In this document: in pieces, positions 41,221 to 48,931 of the stretch
Layout: each line of letters starts with the position of its first letter
How positions within the stretch are numbered: the first letter of the stretch is position 1
DNA from: Secundilactobacillus yichangensis
GTDB lineage: Bacteria; Bacillota; Bacilli; Lactobacillales; Lactobacillaceae
Direction of reading: 5' to 3'
DNA length: 64,000 nt
Assembly: GCF_016861565.1 (NCBI RefSeq)
Contig: NZ_BOLK01000003.1
Location: 179,233-243,232, forward strand
Notes under the pieces: model-generated
Databases searched by the model: none
Told to the model about the DNA's origin: nothing
The model's input: only the letters and a program-made list of their open reading frames with translations
Position numbers and translations under genes: made by a program

Positions 41221-41248
41221 TTTGGAGTTAGAAAGGAAGTTTGCGACC

Positions 41249-41353
41249 ATGTTTCAATTGATGATGTTTCATGTAAATACTGTAACTGCGGGGGCCAGAG
41301 AACATCACCTGCATCTTGCGCGACATAGTCTGCACAACGAATTGTCGGAATAG
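41249..41353 (+). CDS. Histidine-rich 34-residue small protein / leader peptide candidate
   Basis: A 34-codon frame starts ATG at 41249 with AAGGAAG nine bases upstream and ends TAG at 41353, 28 bases before the lipoprotein start codon. The peptide has six histidines, five of them within 11 residues (REHHLHLARHSLHN). It lies after the T-box terminator and before the transporter gene, where a second regulatory layer or a small metal- or histidine-linked protein would sit. No family is recognised. The frame could be fortuitous, but its ribosome site, position and composition make it notable. Confidence 0.45.
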   Translation: MFQLMMFHVNTVTAGAREHHLHLARHSLHNELSE

Positions 41354-41381
41354 AACAGTTAAATTTGGGGAGGAAATGCAT

Positions 41382-43013
41382 ATGCAAAAATCAATCAGAG
41401 GTTTTATTGGAACAACACTCATTTTAGTCAGTGGGATCATCTTGGCCGGTTGCGGCAAATCAGCTTCAAAGGTCAAAACTACCGCCAACATCATGGAACA
41501 AACGGATATCTCATCACTGGATTCATCACAAATCACCGATGTTGGCGCGTTAGAGACCGTTAATAATTCGCAAGAAGGCCTGTACCGGTTAAAGAGCAAC
41601 ACTCAGCTGGTTCCCGGTATTGCCAAAGCAATCGTAAAGCCAACTAATGGTCAAACCGTCTACACGTTCAAATTACGGAAAAACTTAAAGTGGAGCAACG
41701 GTGATCCGCTGACCGCCGCAGATTTTGTTTACGCATGGCAGCGCGCGGTGAACCCTAAAACCAAGGCAGCCGATGCCTACATGTTCCTGCCGATTCAAAA
41801 CGCTAAACAAATCGAAAAGGGCCAATTACCAATTTCCAAGCTGGGTGCCAAAGCCGTTAACAAAACAACTTTAAAGGTGACGTTAGCCCAACCAACACCC
41901 TACTTTAAGTATCTAGTAGCCGCCGTACCATTCCTGCCGCTCAATCAAAAAGTGGTTGAAAAATTCGGCAGCGCCTACGGGACCTCCGCAGCTAAAACCG
42001 TCTTCGATGGGCCGTTCACCGTTCAAAACTGGACGACATCATCCGTTAACTGGACGCTGAAAAAGAACCCCAAATATTGGGATAAGAAGTCAGTCAAATT
42101 AAACAGCGTCAAGTTTGAAGTTGCCAAATCACCCGAAACCGCACTTTCACTGTATCAGTCAGGTAAGTTAGACAACATTGTCCTTGCTGGTCAGCAAGCC
42201 GCACAAGAAAAAGCAAACAAAGGATACCTCAGCTACCCAAGTGGCGAAACCGACTACTTAGCCTACAACTTCCGCAGCAAAGCGATGCGCAATGCTAACA
42301 TTCGTAAAGCCATCTCACTGGTCATCAACCGTAAGACTTTAACGCAAAACGTGTTAAAGAACGGCTCCAAAGCCCCATATGGCTTAGCACCAGAGGAGAT
42401 TTCTAAGAATCCTAGCAACGGTGCTGACTTTGCCAAAGATTCCAGCGTCAAAGAATCTGTCGCTTATAACCCGACCCTAGCCAAGAAGTACTGGGTAAAA
42501 GGATTGAAACAACTGGGTGTCAAGAAGCTGAATTTACAACTTGTTTGCTACGATGTTGATGCCTTTAAGAACTCGGCTGAGTACATTCAAGCCAACGCGA
42601 AGAAATACCTTAAGGGTGCTAATATCGAGATCAACGCACAGCCTAAGGTGCAAGCCATCACCACCATGCAGAAGAAGCGCGGCTATGATATCGGCTTTAC
42701 GAACTGGATTGCTTCCTACCCTGACTTAAACGAATTTTTCCAACTATTAAATACGAACAACGTTAACAATGCCGGTAACTATTCTAATAAGACTTACGAC
42801 CAGCTTTACTCAAACGCCAACGTTAAGGACGTCACAAGTACCCAGAAACGTTACGATGACTTCAAGCAAGCTAACCAGATTGCAATGAAAGACCAAGCCA
42901 TTGCAGCCCTAAATCAAGGTCAAATCGTACGGTTGAACAAACCCGGTTTAAAGGGCATCACCTACGCACCCGCACAAGGAATTTCGCTGAAGAATGCTTA
43001 TTGGACAAAGTAA
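41382..43013 (+). CDS. Peptide ABC transporter substrate-binding lipoprotein (OppA-like)
   Basis: 543-residue SBP family 5 lipoprotein. The signal peptide ends in the lipobox ILAGC (Cys near residue 23), so it is anchored outside the membrane. The YTFKLRKNLKWSNGDPLTAA segment near residue 90 is diagnostic of peptide-binding proteins. GGGGAGG and eight bases of spacing fix the ATG at 41382; in-frame codons upstream are leader sequence. No permease or ATPase gene follows, so it must share the transporter of another locus. T-box control indicates response to starvation for one amino acid. Confidence 0.92.
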   Translation: MQKSIRGFIGTTLILVSGIILAGCGKSASKVKTTANIMEQTDISSLDSSQITDVGALETVNNSQEGLYRLKSNTQLVPGIAKAIVKPTNGQTVYTFKLRKNLKWSNGDPLTAADFVYAWQRAVNPKTKAADAYMFLPIQNAKQIEKGQLPISKLGAKAVNKTTLKVTLAQPTPYFKYLVAAVPFLPLNQKVVEKFGSAYGTSAAKTVFDGPFTVQNWTTSSVNWTLKKNPKYWDKKSVKLNSVKFEVAKSPETALSLYQSGKLDNIVLAGQQAAQEKANKGYLSYPSGETDYLAYNFRSKAMRNANIRKAISLVINRKTLTQNVLKNGSKAPYGLAPEEISKNPSNGADFAKDSSVKESVAYNPTLAKKYWVKGLKQLGVKKLNLQLVCYDVDAFKNSAEYIQANAKKYLKGANIEINAQPKVQAITTMQKKRGYDIGFTNWIASYPDLNEFFQLLNTNNVNNAGNYSNKTYDQLYSNANVKDVTSTQKRYDDFKQANQIAMKDQAIAALNQGQIVRLNKPGLKGITYAPAQGISLKNAYWTK

Positions 43014-43026
43014 GGGAGTGTTTTCG

Positions 43027-44136
43027 ATGACAACATTAATTAATGAAAAACAAATTTTAGCCGACTTCGACTACCTTCACACCCGTGGCGAGACTGCCTT
43101 TAACGAAGTCAACACCACCGAATATTTAGCAAAACGCTTGGACGAAATGGGTGTCTCTTACGAGCGCTTCGATGATTTTACCGGACTCATCGCGACAATC
43201 GGTAATGGCCGGCCCATCATTGGCCTCCGCTCAGACATCGATGCCCTGAAGCAGGAATATCAGGGCAAAACCCAGGTCCTGCACTCTTGCGGCCACGACT
43301 CGCACATGTCAATGGTGCTGGCGGTTGCTGGCTACTATGCTGCTAACCCCAACGAAATCCCCGGCACGCTGAAAATTATTTTCCAGCCAGCTGAAGAAAC
43401 GGTCACTGGAGCTGAAAGGGTGATCAAAAGCGGTAAGTTAGGTCAACTGGATTACCTCTATGGCCTGCACGTCTGCGCAAAAAACGAAGTCCCTGGCAAA
43501 CACGCCGAACCCATCATCCCGGATATTGCAACGCGGACTTATTGGGTAACCATCACCGGGAAAACGGCTCACGCCGGCCGGCCAGAATTAGGCGCCAACG
43601 TGATCGACGGCTTTAGTACGCTAAACGAAAAGTTTAAGCAAATCAAACTGGACACCAAGCTGCCCTATTCAGTCACCACAACCATGGTGAAAGCCGGTGA
43701 GTCCTCTAACATCGTGCCGGATAAAGGCACCTTCGCGGTGGATTTGAGAGCCCGTACCAATGACATGATGGATCAACTCCAAGCGCAAGCCTTTCAAGCG
43801 ATGAAGGACGTTTCCGTGAATGGCATCAACGTTATCTTAGATGGTAACGACCTCTCTCCGGCAGCCATTCCAAGCGAACCGGCCATAAATAACATGAAAC
43901 AAGCCATCACTCAGGTTCTGGGAGAAGATGGCCTGGTTGAGCCAGCACCTACCCAGGGCGGTGACGACTTCCACTTCTACGCTTATGACGGCGTCGTTAA
44001 GGAATCAACCATGCTTGGTTTAGGCTGTGATTTGACCCCGGGGCTGCACGTTCCCGGAATGACCTTTGATCACACAGCAATGTTTGATGGCGCAAAGATT
44101 TTGATCAACGTGATTCGATTAACAGGGCGTCAATAA
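43027..44136 (+). CDS. M20D amidohydrolase (HipO/YxeP-like)
   Basis: 369-residue metal-dependent amidohydrolase. The metal-binding segments SCGHDSHM (near residue 85), PAEE (near 120) and GLHV (near 145), plus the DHTAMFDGAKIL C-terminal histidine, match the N-acyl-amino-acid/aminoacyl amidohydrolase group. The start is ATG at 43027 behind GGGAG. It lies 13 bases after the lipoprotein gene, so the two share the T-box leader. It probably frees the limiting amino acid from an imported conjugate or peptide. Confidence 0.9.
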   Translation: MTTLINEKQILADFDYLHTRGETAFNEVNTTEYLAKRLDEMGVSYERFDDFTGLIATIGNGRPIIGLRSDIDALKQEYQGKTQVLHSCGHDSHMSMVLAVAGYYAANPNEIPGTLKIIFQPAEETVTGAERVIKSGKLGQLDYLYGLHVCAKNEVPGKHAEPIIPDIATRTYWVTITGKTAHAGRPELGANVIDGFSTLNEKFKQIKLDTKLPYSVTTTMVKAGESSNIVPDKGTFAVDLRARTNDMMDQLQAQAFQAMKDVSVNGINVILDGNDLSPAAIPSEPAINNMKQAITQVLGEDGLVEPAPTQGGDDFHFYAYDGVVKESTMLGLGCDLTPGLHVPGMTFDHTAMFDGAKILINVIRLTGRQ

Positions 44137-44150
44137 TTTCATATTAAAGA

Positions 44151-44180
44151 AAAACGCATTGGCTCTCGCCAATGCGTTTT
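44151..44180. terminator. Bidirectional terminator
   Basis: Perfect 13 bp stem AAAACGCATTGGC/GCCAATGCGTTTT with a TCTC loop, between the convergent amidohydrolase and PAP2 genes. Confidence 0.9.
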
Positions 44181-44196
44181 ATAGTCTTGTTTGAAT

Positions 44197-44862
44197 CTAG
44201 TAGATCGAACGATTTAATAGTTTAACGTGGGATAACTTGGGTGCCAGCCAGAGGTATAGCCACTCGCTGATCTGCAGCCAAGCGTATGCCAAGAGCATCG
44301 CGCCAATGGTATCCGTTGGAAAATGGGCACCAAGGTAGACCCGCGATAAGGCCAGTAGAATCAACCAAATAATCATCACGGTTCGCACCAGGATAGCCTG
44401 CCAGTCTTTTTCAATCAGCGGCACGACCACGATCCATAAAATAGCAATCACCAGCGTCATGCCAAAGACGTGCCCACTGGGAAAACTAAAACCGTTGTCA
44501 CTTGCCAGATGACCGATTGGCCGCTGCCGCTGAACAATGTGCTTAACCAGCGTGGCAATCACATCGCCGCCGAACAACGTACACAGTGCCCACAGCGCTG
44601 GGATGCGAAACTTAAATCCCCATAACAGAAAGGCAATTATCAGCACCCATATAATGTCAAACGTCGGGCTGCTCAAGAACGAAATTAATTTCATAAGGGC
44701 TTCCTTGGTGCCGGATTGATGTTTTTGAACAACTTGAATAATGACACTATCGATAAATTCCAGTAAACCAGATTGCGCCATGACGACAGCTGCTAAAAAA
44801 GCAAACAGGCCCCCACTGACGAGTAAGCGAAACGGTCGGTCACGCTCTTGTTGAATGATCAT
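44197..44862 (-). CDS. PAP2 superfamily membrane phosphatase
   Basis: 221 residues, about five to six membrane helices. The three phosphatase motifs are complete: KHIVQRQRP, FPSGH and SRVYLGAHFPTD (near residues 107-115, 127-131 and 174-185). Such enzymes dephosphorylate lipid carriers (undecaprenyl pyrophosphate) or phosphatidate; which one is not decidable here. GGAGG precedes the ATG. Confidence 0.9.
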   Translation of the reverse strand: MIIQQERDRPFRLLVSGGLFAFLAAVVMAQSGLLEFIDSVIIQVVQKHQSGTKEALMKLISFLSSPTFDIIWVLIIAFLLWGFKFRIPALWALCTLFGGDVIATLVKHIVQRQRPIGHLASDNGFSFPSGHVFGMTLVIAILWIVVVPLIEKDWQAILVRTVMIIWLILLALSRVYLGAHFPTDTIGAMLLAYAWLQISEWLYLWLAPKLSHVKLLNRSIY

Positions 44863-44881
44863 TGTTGCTTCCTCCCATTAT

Positions 44882-44917
44882 TGATAACGATTTATCACTG
44901 CGAAATTGAGTATAGCA
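44882..44917 (-). promoter_or_regulatory. Promoter and dyad upstream of the PAP2 gene
   Basis: Minus-strand extended -10 TGCTATACT (44909-44917). Between it and the gene lies the dyad TGATAA-CGAT-TTATCA (44882-44897), which could be an operator. Confidence 0.4.
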
Positions 44918-45011
44918 TATATTATCACATGTCTGATATCGGTTTTTAATTGTTATTAGAAAATTTAGAAATCTCGTGACGCTCAAAACAATGACTGACC
45001 AGCAAGAAAGT

Positions 45012-45025
45012 TGTATCCGGATACA
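45012..45025. promoter_or_regulatory. 14-base perfect palindrome upstream of the TSUP gene
   Basis: TGTATCCGGATACA, flanked by GAAAG on the left and CTTTC on the right. It lies about 85 bases before the TSUP start codon. Probably a dimer-binding operator; the regulator is unknown. Confidence 0.45.
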
Positions 45026-45110
45026 GCCACTTTCCACATTTCAAGAAAGCTGAAAGTATGCTAAAGTTGGTGGAGAATATTTAACTGCTGGTTCAAGAGA
45101 GGAACTAATC

Positions 45111-45953
45111 ATGATTCAAACAATGCTAATAATGATGGGTGTCGGCCTGTTTGCCGGGATTGCCGGTGCAATTCTCGGCTTGGGCGGCGGCATCATCATT
45201 ACACCAGTCCTGACTTTAATGATGGGCCTAGATATCAAATACGCAATTGGCGCTAGTATCATCGCTGTGATTGCAACCAGTTCAGGCTCAACGATCGCTT
45301 ACTTGAGAGATGACGTACTGAACTTGCGAGTCGCCATGTTTCTGGAAATTGCGACCACCATTGGCGGGATCTCCGGCGCTTTACTCACCGGTGTTCTTGA
45401 TCCCAAATACCTCTACCTGCTGTTCGGGGCGCTGCTGGTCTTTTCCGGCTGGAACATGTGGCGCAAACTGCGTCGGGGCCAAGAAGTTCTGTCGAACGTT
45501 AAGCCTGACCCAATCGCCACCAAACTTAAGCTGAACGGCTCGTATTTTGACAAAAATGAATTTAAACAAGTTGATTATCAAGTTGAAGATGTCCCCCAGG
45601 GCTTTCTAGTCATGTTAGGTGCCGGGCTGGCCAGCGGAATGCTGGGCATTGGTTCAGGTGCCTTCAAAGTGACTGCCATGGACACCTTTATGAAGATGCC
45701 GCTAAAGCCTTCTTCCGCTACCAGTAACTTAATGATGGGCGTCACTGCCGCAGCCAGCGCGACAGTCTACTTCTTTAACGGTTCCATTCTGCCAAACATC
45801 GCGGTGCCACTGGCGTTGGGAATCCTTGTAGGTGCGGTCATTGGCTCGCGGGTCATGCAAGTCTTACCTGCGCGGGTAATCCGTATCATCTTTATTCCCG
45901 TCATTTTATTCATCGGCTTGCAAATGCTGTACAAAGGAATAATCGGAGGTTAA
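45111..45953 (+). CDS. TSUP family transporter (TauE/SafE, sulfite exporter-like)
   Basis: 280 residues with two homologous helical halves (LGLGGGIIITPVLTLMMG near residue 23 and GMLGIGSGAFKVTAMDTFM near residue 179) joined by a hydrophilic loop, as in the TSUP family, which moves small organic or sulfur-containing anions. GAGAGGAAC precedes the ATG. A DUF1634 gene follows after four bases, a recurrent pairing. Confidence 0.88.
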   Translation: MIQTMLIMMGVGLFAGIAGAILGLGGGIIITPVLTLMMGLDIKYAIGASIIAVIATSSGSTIAYLRDDVLNLRVAMFLEIATTIGGISGALLTGVLDPKYLYLLFGALLVFSGWNMWRKLRRGQEVLSNVKPDPIATKLKLNGSYFDKNEFKQVDYQVEDVPQGFLVMLGAGLASGMLGIGSGAFKVTAMDTFMKMPLKPSSATSNLMMGVTAAASATVYFFNGSILPNIAVPLALGILVGAVIGSRVMQVLPARVIRIIFIPVILFIGLQMLYKGIIGG

Positions 45954-45957
45954 TCAC

Positions 45958-46347
45958 ATGGACGATCAATCACATCAAAATAATTCAACCCATAAAGAAA
46001 TGGTTCACATCGAATTGATTATCGGCCGAATCCTGCAAATTGGCGTTATCGTCGCCGCTGTAGTCATGCTGTTTGGTCTGATTCTCCTACTGGCACATAG
46101 TGGTAACGGCGGCTATCCAGTAGGCCACCAACCAACCACCATCGGTGCCATCATAGCAGGTACCGTGGCACTAAAGCCCTACGCCGTGATGATGGTGGGT
46201 ATGTTTTGCCTGATCATGACCCCGGTTTTACGGGTGGTAGTCTCAATTTACGCTTTCTATAAAGAACACGACACGCTTTACGTTTGGATCACTTCAATTG
46301 TTTTAGTCATTTTATGTGTTAGCTTTGTTATTGGGCATACGGTTTAG
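45958..46347 (+). CDS. DUF1634 family membrane protein
   Basis: 129 residues with three hydrophobic helices and a hydrophilic start. The helix-1 region HIELIIGRILQIGVIVAAVV and MVGMFCLIMTPVLRVVVSIY match DUF1634 proteins, which are commonly encoded next to TSUP transporters and may be accessory subunits. GGAGG precedes the ATG. Confidence 0.85.
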   Translation: MDDQSHQNNSTHKEMVHIELIIGRILQIGVIVAAVVMLFGLILLLAHSGNGGYPVGHQPTTIGAIIAGTVALKPYAVMMVGMFCLIMTPVLRVVVSIYAFYKEHDTLYVWITSIVLVILCVSFVIGHTV

Positions 46348-46368
46348 GGTTATTTTGCTGAAACGTGC

Positions 46369-46473
46369 AAAATAGCTCTGATTCCGGCCGTATAACGCAA
46401 AAGGGACGGGGTTCCCAAAACCAGGAACCCCGTCCCTTTTGCGTTATACTCTGGAATCAACCCGAGCTATTTT
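46369..46473. repeat. Long palindromic intergenic element, copy 1
   Basis: A 105-base palindrome. The inner arms are a perfect 25 bp (46391-46415 with 46424-46448) around an 8-base loop; outer arms AAAATAGCTC/GAGCTATTTT and ATTCC/GGAAT add two further paired blocks. The outer parts match copy 2 at 54.3 kb (shared GATTCCGGCC and TAACGCAAA) while the inner core differs. It lies between convergent genes and could also act as a bidirectional terminator. Confidence 0.8.
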
Positions 46474-46478
46474 ACACT

Positions 46479-46961
46479 CTACAACTTTGGATTATGCCTA
46501 TTCTCATGACTCCACCGGCTAGAAAATCGTACCATCAGCCTTGCTTGTACCCGGTTCACCATTTCAGCTAACAGGAAACCAAAGGCAATTGAGCCCGCAA
46601 TAACGGCCACCTGCAATAGAAAACTGATGGCTTCGGAGACGTTACCCAGCGCGAAGTTCTTGATCATCTGATAAGCTTGACCACCCGGCACAAATGGCAC
46701 CATCGCCGGAATATTAAAGTTAATCACGGGCATCCGCTTATACCTGGCTGCCTGCATACTAAGAATCCCAATGATCAACGCACCAAATAAATTGGCGAAG
46801 GCGATCCCCAAATTAGCCATCAGGCACAAGCGATACGCCAGAAAGCTCAGCGCGCCGATCCAGCCACCAAGGTTAAGTCCCCTGCGCGGCACATTGATCA
46901 GTACCCCGAAGGTAACGGTTCCAATGTACGTTAAAATTAAATCAATGATTAAATTCAGCAT
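46479..46961 (-). CDS. Threonine/serine exporter family, small subunit (ThrE_2/YjjB-like)
   Basis: 160 residues, about five membrane helices, with FNIPAMVPFVPGGQAYQMI near residue 84, diagnostic of the YjjB/DUF3815 half of split ThrE exporters. It lies nine bases after the larger partner gene, and the two should form one exporter. Confidence 0.87.
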   Translation of the reverse strand: MLNLIIDLILTYIGTVTFGVLINVPRRGLNLGGWIGALSFLAYRLCLMANLGIAFANLFGALIIGILSMQAARYKRMPVINFNIPAMVPFVPGGQAYQMIKNFALGNVSEAISFLLQVAVIAGSIAFGFLLAEMVNRVQARLMVRFSSRWSHENRHNPKL

Positions 46962-46970
46962 CCGTTCACC

Positions 46971-47720
46971 TCACACCGCCTGCAGGATCATCGCAATGCC
47001 ACTGCCAATTGCGATAGCACTCATCAAAGCTTCCATCCCTCTGGCAATTCCGCTCACTAAGTCACCCGCTAAAATATCTCTAACGGCATTGGTAAGCGGC
47101 ACTCCTGGAACCAGCGGCATGACGCTACCAATAATAATGTCATCGGCACTGGTACCAAGGTGATATTTCACGGTTAAAATTGCCAAAATACCAATCACAG
47201 CAGCGGCTAAAAACTCACTGAGGAAGCGCACTTTTGCCAACCTATTGACCTCATAAAAGACTCCCCAGCCAATCAGACCGATGATACAGCTCACCAAAAA
47301 GTCGGGGTAGTTGCCCCGAAAAACCACTTCCAGGGTGCCACTGACGAGGCCTGCTGACACAAGCTGCAGCCACACCGGAAAATACCGGGGGTGTCGATCA
47401 AGATCCGTTAGTCGCTGGTCAAATTCCGCCAAGGTGATCTTGTGCGCCGCGAAGTGCCGCGACAGGTCATTAACCTGGGTAATCTTTTCCAAATCAATGG
47501 ACCTGGTAGTCACCGGTTCAATTTGGGCGTTTTCTTCACCGGAAACCGACATCATGATCCCGGTAATCGTCACGTAAACCTTACTATCGGGGTACCCGGC
47601 GTTTAACGCAATTCGGCGAATCGTATCGCTCACCCTTGCAACTTCTGACCCATTTTCAATCATAATCCGGCCCGCATGCAACGCCGTCTTAATCATCAAA
47701 TGACCCTGATCATTTGTCAT
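46971..47720 (-). CDS. Threonine/serine exporter family, large subunit (ThrE_1/YjjP-like)
   Basis: 249 residues. The cytoplasmic N-terminal half has the family segments ALHAGRIMIENGSEVARVSD and VYVTITGIMMS; the C-terminal half has about five helices with SVMPLVPGVPLTNAVRDILA. It is partner of the following gene; family members export threonine/serine (or succinate in E. coli YjjPB). GGAGG precedes the ATG. Confidence 0.88.
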   Translation of the reverse strand: MTNDQGHLMIKTALHAGRIMIENGSEVARVSDTIRRIALNAGYPDSKVYVTITGIMMSVSGEENAQIEPVTTRSIDLEKITQVNDLSRHFAAHKITLAEFDQRLTDLDRHPRYFPVWLQLVSAGLVSGTLEVVFRGNYPDFLVSCIIGLIGWGVFYEVNRLAKVRFLSEFLAAAVIGILAILTVKYHLGTSADDIIIGSVMPLVPGVPLTNAVRDILAGDLVSGIARGMEALMSAIAIGSGIAMILQAV

Positions 47721-47895
47721 GCCAGCTACCTCCGTTCAATAATGTTCTCCATTAGATTATACGTTGCTAAATAGGGTTCTGCTATCCTTAATTACGAGAA
47801 ATGCAGACTTTTTCTTTCCCGCTATCACGTATTTGACAATTTGTGGCCGATAGGTAATGCTTAATACATTGAATTAGAAATGAGGAACGATTATA

Positions 47896-48225
47896 TTGAG
47901 CTATTATCTTTGCGCAGGCTTCACTTTAATCAGTGCTGCCGTCAGTTTCGGCTTTTCAATCGAAGCCTACCAATCAGCTAAGAAACAGACCGAAAGCTCG
48001 CTAACGACCGCAAAATACGCTGTGTCGCGAAGCCTCGCTTTTCTGATTGTGGCAATTGGGCTTGTCATATTTGCTTCACGGCCATATTTGATTGCCTTAG
48101 CCACTGCCATGACGCTGGTTCAGCTATTTGACGGCATCATTGGGATAAAGGTCAGTTTATTCAAAACAGTTGGCCCGCTTTTAACGGCTGTAGTGAATGC
48201 CATTTTATTATTCCTGTTAATTTAA
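47896..48225 (+). CDS. Small membrane protein of unknown function
   Basis: 109 residues with an N-terminal helix and two or three later helices (LAFLIVAIGLVIFA, LIALATAMTLVQLF, LLTAVVNAILLFLL). The start is TTG, with GAGG ten bases upstream. A TTGACA lies about 65 bases upstream. The architecture recalls DoxX/DUF4267-like small proteins, but I do not recognise a family with confidence. Confidence 0.65.
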   Translation: MSYYLCAGFTLISAAVSFGFSIEAYQSAKKQTESSLTTAKYAVSRSLAFLIVAIGLVIFASRPYLIALATAMTLVQLFDGIIGIKVSLFKTVGPLLTAVVNAILLFLLI

Positions 48226-48260
48226 AAAAGAAGCTAGTTGCCATCTGGCAACTAGCTTCT
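48224..48260. terminator. Terminator between the small membrane protein and the DtxR regulator
   Basis: Perfect 14 bp stem AGAAGCTAGTTGCC/GGCAACTAGCTTCT with a 4-base loop. Six U follow on the minus strand, so it mainly ends the regulator transcript. Confidence 0.88.
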
Positions 48261-48266
48261 CTTAGT

Positions 48267-48914
48267 TCACTCCACAAAAATATAGTGAGCGGCTTTATAC
48301 CCAATAGTCAAATCCTGCTTATCGGTTAAATTAGTCACCAGTACGGGGCCTTCAAAGGGATCATGCTTGTTGACTTTTAGTTTGTCGCCAATGTCCAGCT
48401 TGATATCGCCTAAATAAGTCAGCAGATCATGGTTATCAATGAACCGGGTCACAGTGACCGTTTCACCGTCTTTAACGGCGTTTAAGATCAAGTGAGATTC
48501 ACTGGCAAAACGGCCGTTCCGATCAGGAATCGTCCCCCCGTGGGGGCATCTCTCCGGGTGATCCAAAGCGTCATCCATTGCGTTCGCTAATTTTTCACTG
48601 GTCACATGTTCCAGCTTTTCAGCTTCAACATCCAAGTCTGGCAGCGCAAAGCCTAATTTTTTAACCAAAAAGGTTTCCCACAGACGGTGCTTCCGAACCA
48701 GTGTGACCGCCCTTTTTCGACCGGCATCAGTCAGTGAAATACCAGCGTATGGTTCGTGGTTAACAAGACCTTCCTCAACCATTTTGTTGATCATTTCAGT
48801 GACTGAACCAGCCGCAATGTTAAGACTAATGGCGATCTGCTTGTTCGAAACCTTCTCACTCGCGCCACCAAGTTCAAAGATAATCTTCAAATAATCCTCT
48901 TTCATGGGTGTCAT
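48267..48914 (-). CDS. DtxR/MntR family metalloregulator
   Basis: 215 residues. The N-terminal winged helix (KEDYLKIIFELGG, then NIAAGSVTEMINKMVEEGLV) and metal-binding/dimerisation helices (HRLWETFLVKKLG, EKLEHVTSEKL, HPERCPHG) are typical of iron/manganese-dependent repressors. The C-terminal FeoA-like SH3 domain is present (about residues 145-215). It lies 17 bases downstream of a cation exporter gene in the same operon and may regulate it. Confidence 0.92.
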   Translation of the reverse strand: MTPMKEDYLKIIFELGGASEKVSNKQIAISLNIAAGSVTEMINKMVEEGLVNHEPYAGISLTDAGRKRAVTLVRKHRLWETFLVKKLGFALPDLDVEAEKLEHVTSEKLANAMDDALDHPERCPHGGTIPDRNGRFASESHLILNAVKDGETVTVTRFIDNHDLLTYLGDIKLDIGDKLKVNKHDPFEGPVLVTNLTDKQDLTIGYKAAHYIFVE

Positions 48915-48931
48915 AGTTATCTTACTCCTTG

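Noticed and set aside
41228..41602. Minus-strand open frame of 124 codons opposite the lipoprotein leader
   Set aside because: It is antisense to a well-supported gene and a structured leader, with no ribosome site or family.
44882..44897. TGATAACGATTTATCA as a Fur box upstream of the PAP2 gene
   Set aside because: The arms match Fur-type half sites, but the spacing is one base too long and a phosphatase is not an expected iron target. Kept only as an unassigned dyad.
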